A program made the position numbers and the translations under genes. A stretch of DNA of 5,281 nucleotides from Chloroflexota bacterium. Its GTDB lineage: Bacteria > Chloroflexota > Anaerolineae > Fen-1058. The DNA lies in the NCBI GenBank assembly GCA_016219235.1, contig JACRBO010000353.1:1-5281 (forward strand), read 5' to 3'. Under the pieces are notes generated by a model. It was not told the DNA's origin and made no database searches. It saw nothing but the letters and a program-made list of their open reading frames with translations. Positions 1 to 5,281 of the stretch are shown in pieces (within the stretch, counting starts at the first letter, position 1; every line of letters starts with the position of its first letter).

Positions 1-309
1 ATAACCTTGCGCCCCATAACGGATCGCGTCAAGCAGCCGGGCGTCGTCGTCGTGAACGGTCAGCATGACGATGCGCGTCTCCGGCCGCTCCTGCTTGATC
101 AGCCGCGTCGCTTCGATGCCGTCGGTGCCGGGCATGGTGACATCCATCAAAATGACATCGGGCTGCAAGTTGCGCGCCACCACCACCGCTTCCAGCCCGT
201 CACTCGCCTCGCCAACGACCTCAATATCCGGCTGCCGGCTCAGCGTGCCAACGATGCCTTCACGAAAGAGCGAATGATCGTCCACGACGAGAACCCGTAT
301 CTTGCTCAT
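1..309 (-). CDS. NarL/LuxR-family response regulator, receiver domain (3' part cut by window edge)
   Basis: Reading the minus strand from the ATG at 309 gives 103 open residues running off the window at base 1. They form an almost complete CheY-like receiver domain: [19 protein letters not shown] at the N-terminus with the acidic pair D10/D11, the phospho-acceptor D56 in LMDVTMPG, the switch threonine T84 in MLTVHDDD, and AIRYGAQGY at the end. The conserved lysine normally found just after this GAxGY stretch would lie beyond the edge. The DDHxLxREG signature is typical of the NarL/FixJ group, so a C-terminal LuxR-type helix-turn-helix DNA-binding domain is expected outside the window but is not seen. 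The start is supported by a GGAG Shine-Dalgarno at 321-318, eight bases upstream. The ATG overlaps the TGA of the kinase gene (ATGA), so the two are translationally coupled and the kinase is its likely phosphodonor. The regulon is unknown. Confidence 0.95.
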   Translation of the reverse strand, partial: MSKIRVLVVDDHSLFREGIVGTLSRQPDIEVVGEASDGLEAVVVARNLQPDVILMDVTMPGTDGIEATRLIKQERPETRIVMLTVHDDDARLLDAIRYGAQGY

Positions 310-2213
310 GACGCCATCTCCAGCGGCCAGGTAATTGACACGCGCGTGCCGTGTCCCGGCACAGAATCGATCGTGAGTTTGCCGCCCAGGCGCGCCGCGC
401 GGGCCGGCATGATCCGCAGCCCAAAGTGACCCCGGCCATCGTCCGGCAGCTGCTTCGGATCGAAACCGGCGCCGTCGTCGCGCACGCTCAACTCGCCCTG
501 CCCGCCGCGCACCGTGCACGTCAGCAAGGCCGATCGGGCGTGGCCGTGCCGCGTGGCGTTCAGCAGTGCCTCACGGGCGATGCGCACCAGATGCGCGACG
601 TGATCGGCTTTCAGCCACAACGCCGTGGCCGGCAGATCGATTGTAATCGGGATCGGCGTGTCGCGCGTAAACTCGGCGACCATTTTTTCCAGCGCGCCTT
701 GCAGAGACACCGGCGGCGGCGGGGCTTCGCGCAGATCGGTGATGAAGCTGCGAATCTCGCGCGAAGTCTGTTCCAGCACGGCGCGTTGATGAGCCAGCTG
801 GCCGGCCATATCAGCCAGATCGTTTGATAGTGCCTGCGCTTCCAGCTGATCGGCTTGCAAGTGCAGATAGCCCAGGTTTTGCAGCAGGCCATCGTGCAGT
901 TCCGCGCTGATCCATTCGCGCTCTTGCAGGGCGGCCACGCGTTCGGTCTGCTGCCGAATCTCGCGGATCAGCCGCGCATTTTCGACGCCGATGCCGATCT
1001 GTTGGCCGATCGAGGTCAGCAGCGCGATCTCTTCCGGGGTGTACGCGCGCTGCTGATGCATCATCACGTCCAGCACCGCCACGACGCGCTCGCGCACTTT
1101 GATCGGCACGGCGACCAGACTGCGGATGCCTTCCTTGATGGCGACCGTCTTGACGATCGTAGACCCCTGCGTGATGTCCTCCAACACGATCGTTTCTCCC
1201 GTCTCAGCGGCCCGGCCCGTCGCCCCTTCGCCGTACCCCAGCGCCTGAACTTGCTGGCGCATCACGGCCGACATACCGTGCGATACGGCCAGCTGCAAGT
1301 GGCTCGACGCTTCGTCGACCAGCCACAGGCCGCCGGTCGGCGCGTCCATCACCTGCAGCGCCTGCTCCAGCGCCGTGCGCAGGACCTGCTCCAATTCCTG
1401 CGAGTGGCTGGCTGCCGTCACCACTTGCGACAACGCGGCGATCTGCTGCGTCCGCTGAGTGACGCGCTTTTCCAGATCAGACGCCCAGCGCGACAGCCGC
1501 TCACGCGATTCGCGCAGTTCCAATCGCATCGCCTCGAAGCTGCTGGCGACTTCCTCGAAGGCATCACTTTCACTAAACGCGATCGGCGTGTCGAGGTCGC
1601 CGGCGGTGATGCGCGACGTGACCTGGATCAATTCTTCAAAGGGTTTAGCCACGAGTTCCTCGGTGAACCACAGACCGATCAAGAGGAAGCAGATCGTGCT
1701 GAGGAACAGCGCCGCAAACAAACCGCGCGCCATGCCCAGATTGTCGGCGCGCTGCAAGCGGATCAAGTCCGTGGCCTGATCGAGCGCGGCCCGCAATTCG
1801 AGCAACGATTCCGATCGGCCATTGCGCGCCGCCGACCAGGCTGCATCAATTCGTCGGAATGCGGCGATCAGCACTTCGTCTGTGACGGGTGTCAACTGGG
1901 TTGCGCCGCTGGTTTGCCCAGGGGATGTGCCGTGTTGAAGCAGCGCCAGATTTTGTTGAAAGACTTCGCGGTCGGCGGTGGGCCGATCGAGTTGCGCGCT
2001 CAACTGCTCCAGCACAGCCAATCGCTGCGTGTGCTGATCGATAATGCCATTGATCCAGGTGGACACACCGATCGTCGTTAAGACCAGCGCTGAGATGCCG
2101 ACGAAGAATATCGCGCCGGTGCGCACGCGCACAGCGCCGGGCGGTAGAGAAGAGCGTACCCAGGAAAGCGCACTTGTCGGCTTGACACCAGTCCCTGATC
2201 GCATGTTCGACAT
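306..2213 (-). CDS. Membrane sensor histidine kinase, NarX/LiaS-like (HAMP-GAF-HisKA_3-HATPase)
   Basis: A 635-residue sensor kinase that autophosphorylates a histidine and passes the phosphate to the regulator encoded directly downstream (4-base ATGA overlap). In order: a cytoplasmic N-terminus, TM1 about 33-56, an extracytoplasmic mostly helical segment of about 105 residues (57-161), TM2 about 162-184, a HAMP linker about 185-238 (P191, GDLDTPI at 205-211), a coiled coil to about 262, and a GAF domain about 265-412 (GATGRAAETGE, LVAVPI). The HisKA_3 dimerisation helix has phospho-acceptor H440 in ELHDGLLQNL, with D441 and Q445 forming the HDxxxQ motif of NarX/DesK-type kinases. The ATPase domain has an N-box around N552, G1 box DDGAGFDP (579-586), G2 region GRGHFGLR (593-600) and a final GHGTRVSI. 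All catalytic boxes look intact. The domain order matches NarX, but the sensor segment shows no nitrate-binding P-box that I can recognise, so the ligand is unknown. Translation could instead begin at M4 (base 2204); see the -10 box entry. Confidence 0.95.
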   Translation of the reverse strand: MSNMRSGTGVKPTSALSWVRSSLPPGAVRVRTGAIFFVGISALVLTTIGVSTWINGIIDQHTQRLAVLEQLSAQLDRPTADREVFQQNLALLQHGTSPGQTSGATQLTPVTDEVLIAAFRRIDAAWSAARNGRSESLLELRAALDQATDLIRLQRADNLGMARGLFAALFLSTICFLLIGLWFTEELVAKPFEELIQVTSRITAGDLDTPIAFSESDAFEEVASSFEAMRLELRESRERLSRWASDLEKRVTQRTQQIAALSQVVTAASHSQELEQVLRTALEQALQVMDAPTGGLWLVDEASSHLQLAVSHGMSAVMRQQVQALGYGEGATGRAAETGETIVLEDITQGSTIVKTVAIKEGIRSLVAVPIKVRERVVAVLDVMMHQQRAYTPEEIALLTSIGQQIGIGVENARLIREIRQQTERVAALQEREWISAELHDGLLQNLGYLHLQADQLEAQALSNDLADMAGQLAHQRAVLEQTSREIRSFITDLREAPPPPVSLQGALEKMVAEFTRDTPIPITIDLPATALWLKADHVAHLVRIAREALLNATRHGHARSALLTCTVRGGQGELSVRDDGAGFDPKQLPDDGRGHFGLRIMPARAARLGGKLTIDSVPGHGTRVSITWPLEMAS

Positions 2214-2217
2214 TATA
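2212..2217 (-). promoter_or_regulatory. Consensus -10 box (TATAAT) overlapping the kinase start codon
   Basis: The minus strand reads TTGTATAATGTCGAACATGC: a perfect TATAAT whose last two bases are the A and T of the first kinase ATG (2213). If this is the -10 element, transcription would start six to seven bases further on, at 2205 or 2204, exactly at the in-frame ATG of M4. That predicts a leaderless mRNA for a 632-residue kinase. In agreement, the only Shine-Dalgarno-like sequence (AGGA) is about 13 bases from M1 and farther from M4. No good -35 hexamer is visible at 16-18 bases (GATCTT at 17), which weakens the call. The position just after the transporter's terminator is where a promoter for the kinase operon is needed. 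Confidence 0.55.
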
Positions 2218-2257
2218 CAACTGAGTTCCTGGTTAAGATCGACCGGGATTGCTTGTA

Positions 2258-2294
2258 CAAAATGACGGCCTCCCTGGGCGTGACAGGGAGGCCG
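2258..2294 (-). terminator. Intrinsic terminator after the NRAMP-like transporter gene
   Basis: Bases 2266-2276 and 2284-2294 form a perfect 11-bp G+C-rich stem (core GGCCTCCCTG / CAGGGAGGCC) with a 7-base loop. Read on the minus strand, the hairpin begins about 30 bases after the transporter stop codon and is followed by TCATTTTGT, a short U-rich tail. No T-rich tail follows in the plus direction, so it serves leftward transcription. It separates the transporter from the kinase-regulator operon. Confidence 0.85.
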
Positions 2295-2324
2295 CGGCCC
2301 CTCGGAGGAAAGCAGGGCCGTCGT

Positions 2325-3872
2325 CTAGAACTTCACCAACGGCGTGCCGGTAGTCGTCACTGCCAGGAAGTTGATAAAGAAGAAACCGAAGAACAGCACG
2401 TTCAGCACGAGCACCACGTAGCCCCACCACTTGATGCGGGCCGGCCGGGGCAGCTTGCTGTTCAGGTAAATCATCACCAGCGGGAAGATCATCGCGGCCA
2501 GGTTGGCCATGTTCGCCGAGATCTTCAGCAGATCGGTCGGCAGCGCCAGGTGAATGATGACGCCGATCACGACGACCAGCAGCACCGCGAACGGATAGTA
2601 GAAGCGGCGCACGTCGCCCTTCGTCCATGCGCGGAATTTGGCGCTGACGCTCATGGCCGTGTCGGTCGTGTTGCGGATCAACATCTCGAGAATTGTAGCC
2701 TGCGTCTTGAACAGAGTGAACGCGCCGACAAACAGCGTCGCCGAGAACAGGAACGGCCCATACAACCGGCCCAGTTCGGTCGCGGCGTAAATGGGCATGT
2801 TGGCCGAAGTCGGCGCGGCCGCGCCGGGCTGCGAAGCCAGCCAGCCCACCAGGATGCTGGGGATCATCATACCGATGATGGCCCCGATGAAGAACACCCC
2901 CCACTGATCCAGCGCCAGGTAACGCCACCAGCGCTTCCACACCTTCGCGTTCGCTTCGGTATCGCGGAAGGTCACGCCCGTAGCCAGCACTTCTTGCTTT
3001 TCGCCGCCGACCAGCCCGGAGATGAAGCCGACCTTGCTGCCCATGCCGTAGCCCTTATCGCGATAGTAGTTAATCAGCATGAAGTTCATGCCGGACGCGA
3101 AGGCCGTATAGCCGGCAATCGCACCCAGCAGCGACACGTCAATGCCTTTGGGCGGCGCGGCCGGCGTCACCAACGAGGCCAGCGCGTTGGCCCAGAAACT
3201 CGGCGGGACGATCACAACCGTCAGGCCGATCAAGAAGAACAGGACGAACCACACGGCGATCGTATTGAAGGTCTCCAGCGTCTGGGAAATTTTCTTGCCG
3301 AACATGAACATACTGAACGCCAGCACCATCAAGCCGATGCCGATCAACCGCACGATTTCCAGTTCTTCTTTGGTATTCGGCCGGCCCATAAACAACGTAA
3401 ACAGGCTCTGTCCGGCGGTCGAGGCCCAGCCGCCCCAGATCCAGGCCATGTAAATCATCAACAGCGTGAAGGGGACCCAGAAGGTTTTGCCGGGCGGCGT
3501 GCGGGTAAAGGCGACGACGGGCACCTCGCCGGTGGCAACCGTGAACCGGGCCACTTCCATGTTGTAGAACACCTGGAGAATGGCCGAGATCGTGACGATG
3601 AAGCCGATCCCGAGAAAGCCGTACTGCCCCACGGCCAGCGGACCCAGCAGCCACTCGCCGCTGCCGATCGAGACGCCCAGCGCGATCATGCTGGGACCCA
3701 GCACGAACTTAATCACTTCTTTCCTGCCGAGCACCTTCGTCTTAAACACAGTCTCGGGCGTCGGCAGATCGTCGATCGCGAGTGCGGGCCGGCTGACGCC
3801 GATCTGCAGGCCGTCGATCACTTCGGCTTCACTGGAACGGGGAACCGGTTTTGCCTGTGCGTGCGTTGCCAT
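2325..3872 (-). CDS. Divergent NRAMP-family (SLC11-like) membrane transporter
   Basis: A 515-residue integral membrane protein with a hydrophilic N-terminal tail of about 50 residues and about 11 hydrophobic helices (approximately 54-75, 78-105, 128-150, 171-192, 203-223, 245-268, 321-345, 368-390, 425-445, 452-470, 481-504), consistent with the LeuT/APC fold of NRAMP proteins. The family call rests on ungapped similarity of helix 1 (GPSMIALGVSIGSGEW, 59-74) to the NRAMP GPGF...DPGNW segment and of helix 6 (AIAGYTAFASG, 251-261) to the AIVGATVMPHN segment. Both metal-binding motifs are changed: DPGN is GSGE (70-73) and MPH is FAS (258-260). Known NRAMP proteins move Mn/Fe-type divalent metals with protons through those residues, so the substrate here should be treated as unknown. 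The start at 3872 is chosen for a perfect AGGAGG eight bases upstream; an in-frame TTG at 3968 would add 32 unremarkable residues. It is a single-gene unit with its own terminator. Confidence 0.8.
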   Translation of the reverse strand: MATHAQAKPVPRSSEAEVIDGLQIGVSRPALAIDDLPTPETVFKTKVLGRKEVIKFVLGPSMIALGVSIGSGEWLLGPLAVGQYGFLGIGFIVTISAILQVFYNMEVARFTVATGEVPVVAFTRTPPGKTFWVPFTLLMIYMAWIWGGWASTAGQSLFTLFMGRPNTKEELEIVRLIGIGLMVLAFSMFMFGKKISQTLETFNTIAVWFVLFFLIGLTVVIVPPSFWANALASLVTPAAPPKGIDVSLLGAIAGYTAFASGMNFMLINYYRDKGYGMGSKVGFISGLVGGEKQEVLATGVTFRDTEANAKVWKRWWRYLALDQWGVFFIGAIIGMMIPSILVGWLASQPGAAAPTSANMPIYAATELGRLYGPFLFSATLFVGAFTLFKTQATILEMLIRNTTDTAMSVSAKFRAWTKGDVRRFYYPFAVLLVVVIGVIIHLALPTDLLKISANMANLAAMIFPLVMIYLNSKLPRPARIKWWGYVVLVLNVLFFGFFFINFLAVTTTGTPLVKF

Positions 3873-3880
3873 GAATTTAG

Positions 3881-3886
3881 CCTCCT
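3881..3886 (-). promoter_or_regulatory. Shine-Dalgarno AGGAGG that fixes the transporter start
   Basis: The minus strand reads AGGAGGCTAAATTCATG: a perfect anti-16S match with ideal 8-base spacing to the ATG at 3872. This favours the 515-residue transporter over the 547-residue form opened by TTG at 3968. Confidence 0.85.
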
Positions 3887-4034
3887 GCCTGTCGGATAGT
3901 TGAGTGGGTCGTCGAAAAATCGCATGGGAAATCAATGCGCCGTGCCAGCATCGTAGCATAGCTGCCAACTGGAAAACTATTCCTCCTGGAATGAACCTGC
4001 GAACGATTTGAGAACGAGGGGGCGGTGAGGGTGG

Positions 4035-4046
4035 AGAACTAGTTCT
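4035..4046. promoter_or_regulatory. 12-base perfect palindrome upstream of the transporter (possible operator)
   Basis: AGAACTAGTTCT is a perfect palindrome lying about 165 bases upstream of the transporter start, in the only sizeable gene-free stretch of the window (3873-4144). A symmetric site here could bind a dimeric regulator, but there is no second copy in the window and I could not place a convincing promoter beside it: TTGACC near 4079-4074 lacks a good -10 at proper spacing, and TTCGCA with AATAGT around 4000-3975 is weak. The rest of this stretch holds the upstream gene's terminator and the transporter leader, and no open frame worth calling. Confidence 0.25.
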
Positions 4047-4104
4047 TCTCGACTAGCATATCGATCAGGCCGCGGTCAATGTCATTAGCGCGGTTTTCTA
4101 AATG

Positions 4105-4130
4105 GCTGACGCTCTCCGCGGAGCGTCAGC
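4105..4130 (-). terminator. Hairpin terminator after the beta-helix protein gene
   Basis: GCTGACGCTC (4105-4114) and GAGCGTCAGC (4121-4130) form a perfect 10-bp stem with a 6-base loop, starting 14 bases beyond the stop codon at 4145. On the minus strand it is followed by CATTTAG, so the U-tract is short and the hairpin may be a weak terminator or an mRNA 3'-end stabiliser. The position right after the gene supports the role. Confidence 0.65.
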
Positions 4131-4144
4131 ACCCGGCGGCCGAT

Positions 4145-5281
4145 TCATCGCCTCAGCAGCGGCAGATAGATGTGCAACGGATCGATCAACGTCACGATCA
4201 ACCCACCGATTGCACTGTGGCCGCCCGCCGCACTCACGCGATAGTCGCTGTTGATCAACGTGGCGGTGGCGGTGACGACGTAATTGACCGTCGCGCTGGC
4301 GGATGGCGCAAGACTGCCCAATGTCCAACTGACCACCTGCCCCACTCGCGTGCCGCCGCTGATGTAGATCGCGTTGAGCGGGAGGGTATTGGTGACGAGC
4401 ACATTAGTGGCCGTCACAAGGCCATCGTTGCCGATGGTAAACGTGGTCGTGATCGGCGCACCCGATTCAACCGCCACGGGCGCTGAACCGCCGATCGACA
4501 AACGCGGAATCGGCGTCAGGTCGGGCAGCAGAATCCTGGAGGTATAAGGTTGGAGCGTTAGCGGGCTGCTGATCGAATTGCCATTGAGGTCGACATAGGG
4601 TTTGCTCAGATCGATCGAGCGAACGTTGCGCGTATCGTTATAAAACAGCTCGGCCTGGGCCAGCGTCGCGGAGATCAACTCGGTCGAATGCACGTCTTTG
4701 CCGGAGGCCGCGCGCCATTCGGCCAATGACTTGTCCCCCTGCACGACAATGTGCCGCGCGCGATTGGCGTGGTAGAAGTGATTATTGTCGGACGCACCCA
4801 GCAAGCCGACACTCCCCGCGCTTAACGTCCCCGCGTGAGTGATCTTGCTCAACAAGATGTTGCCGCTGTGATTGGAGACGCTGCTGCTCCCTACCACCGC
4901 CACTTGCTCAGCCCACAACGCCGCCTCAGTGGCATTGTTGAAGAGGGTGTTGGTCTGAATCACCCCGGTCGAGTTTTGATAGAGGATGCCGTGGGCCGTC
5001 GAGTTGGCAACGGTGTTATCGGACGTGGTGATATTGCTCGAGTTCTGATCGATGTAGACGCCGAAGCCGAACAGCGCCCGGAAATTGGCATGGGTGCCAT
5101 CGGTGTTGCCGAGTGTGTTGAGGATGATGTTGCTCACAATCTGGATGTCATGCACAGCGCTGCCAAAGGTGTTGATCGCGCCGCCGTCGCCTTTGGAGAT
5201 GCAGGTTTGATCGAAGACGTTGTAGGCGAAGGTGCTGCTGCTGCCAAACATCTGAATGCCGTTGTAGCCGATATTTTCAAA
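4145..5281 (-). CDS. Secreted right-handed beta-helix protein with DUF11-type domain (N-terminus outside window)
   Basis: The minus-strand frame is open from the right edge (FENIGYNGIQM...) to TGA at 4145, giving 378 visible residues. The ATG at 5251 is internal, since beta-helix sequence continues upstream of it. Visible residues 1 to about 165 are Asn/Ser/Thr-rich parallel beta-helix coils (NNIILNT-like turns; VYIDQNSSNITTSDNTV; GILYQNSTGVIQTNTLFNN), the fold of pectate-lyase-like surface proteins. About 166-255 is the capping segment common in such proteins (SLAEWRAASGKDVHST, LFYNDT, YVDLNGN, LTLQPYTSRILLP). About 258-360 resembles a DUF11/CARDB beta-sandwich (TTTFTIGNDGLVTATNVLVT, VSWTLGSLAPSASATVNY). 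The protein ends in IYLPLLRR, resembling C-terminal tails of exported Chloroflexota proteins. It is presumably extracellular or wall-associated, perhaps polysaccharide-binding or -cleaving. No catalytic residues can be assigned from this part, so no enzyme activity is claimed. Confidence 0.85.
   Translation of the reverse strand, partial: FENIGYNGIQMFGSSSTFAYNVFDQTCISKGDGGAINTFGSAVHDIQIVSNIILNTLGNTDGTHANFRALFGFGVYIDQNSSNITTSDNTVANSTAHGILYQNSTGVIQTNTLFNNATEAALWAEQVAVVGSSSVSNHSGNILLSKITHAGTLSAGSVGLLGASDNNHFYHANRARHIVVQGDKSLAEWRAASGKDVHSTELISATLAQAELFYNDTRNVRSIDLSKPYVDLNGNSISSPLTLQPYTSRILLPDLTPIPRLSIGGSAPVAVESGAPITTTFTIGNDGLVTATNVLVTNTLPLNAIYISGGTRVGQVVSWTLGSLAPSASATVNYVVTATATLINSDYRVSAAGGHSAIGGLIVTLIDPLHIYLPLLRR

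Noticed and set aside
855..2081. Plus-strand open frame of 408 codons opposite the histidine kinase
   Set aside because: Low-complexity Arg/Gln/His-rich translation without motifs; the opposite strand encodes a kinase with all catalytic boxes intact.
2290..2320. GGCCGCGGCC palindrome and CGGCCC/GGGCCG repeat beside the transporter's terminator, as a possible attenuator
   Set aside because: They lie after the transporter stop codon and before the terminator, where no leader peptide or downstream control of the same gene is possible; plain G+C-rich pairing explains them.
2233..2940. Minus-strand open frame of 235 codons within the transporter gene
   Set aside because: It is an out-of-frame shadow of the transporter, runs through the terminator hairpin and shows no recognisable motif.
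2253..3899. Plus-strand open frame of 548 codons opposite the transporter
   Set aside because: Its translation is rich in His, Gln, Arg and Asp with no membrane segment or known motif. It exactly shadows a membrane protein with clear helices, a perfect Shine-Dalgarno and a terminator; long antisense frames are common in G+C-rich genes.
3966..3968. TTG at 3968 as the true transporter start
   Set aside because: The 32-residue extension has no family resemblance, and the ATG at 3872 has an ideally spaced AGGAGG. The upstream site is kept only as a finding.
5249..5251. ATG at 5251 as the start of the beta-helix protein
   Set aside because: The frame stays open to the window edge with beta-helix-like sequence upstream, and no signal peptide follows this ATG, so it is an internal methionine.

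Overview
The window looks like chromosomal DNA from a G+C-rich bacterium (roughly 60 % G+C by eye), most probably a member of the Chloroflexota. Two things suggest this: the secreted protein at the right end finishes in an aromatic-Leu-Pro-Leu-Leu-Arg-Arg tail of a kind I recall from many Chloroflexota exported proteins, and the gene types (NarL-type two-component pair, DUF11-bearing beta-helix surface protein, divergent NRAMP-like permease) fit that phylum. The phylum call is an inference and not proven by a marker gene.

All four genes lie on the minus strand, so the window is read from right to left. (1) 5281-4145: the C-terminal 378 residues of a secreted right-handed beta-helix protein with a DUF11-type domain, whose start lies outside the window. 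It is followed by a hairpin terminator (4130-4105). (2) About 270 bases without a gene (4144-3873) hold that hairpin, a 12-base perfect palindrome and two strong Shine-Dalgarno sequences. (3) 3872-2325: a 515-residue polytopic membrane protein related to NRAMP metal transporters, in which both signature metal-binding motifs are replaced. It is followed by a convincing intrinsic terminator (2294-2258). (4) 2213-306: a membrane sensor histidine kinase (sensor-HAMP-GAF-HisKA_3-HATPase) with its own consensus -10 box overlapping the annotated start codon. (5) 309-1: the receiver domain of its NarL/LuxR-type response regulator, overlapping the kinase gene by ATGA and cut by the window edge.

There are three transcription units: the surface protein, the transporter, and the kinase-regulator operon. 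The kinase and regulator certainly work together. Whether they control the neighbouring transporter cannot be read from the sequence; the terminator between them shows only that they are not simply co-transcribed.

The most interesting points are the transporter lacking the canonical NRAMP motifs, the likely leaderless start of the kinase mRNA, and a strong excess of GATC/CGATCG across the window. I saw no RNA gene, CRISPR array, insertion sequence or phage feature.
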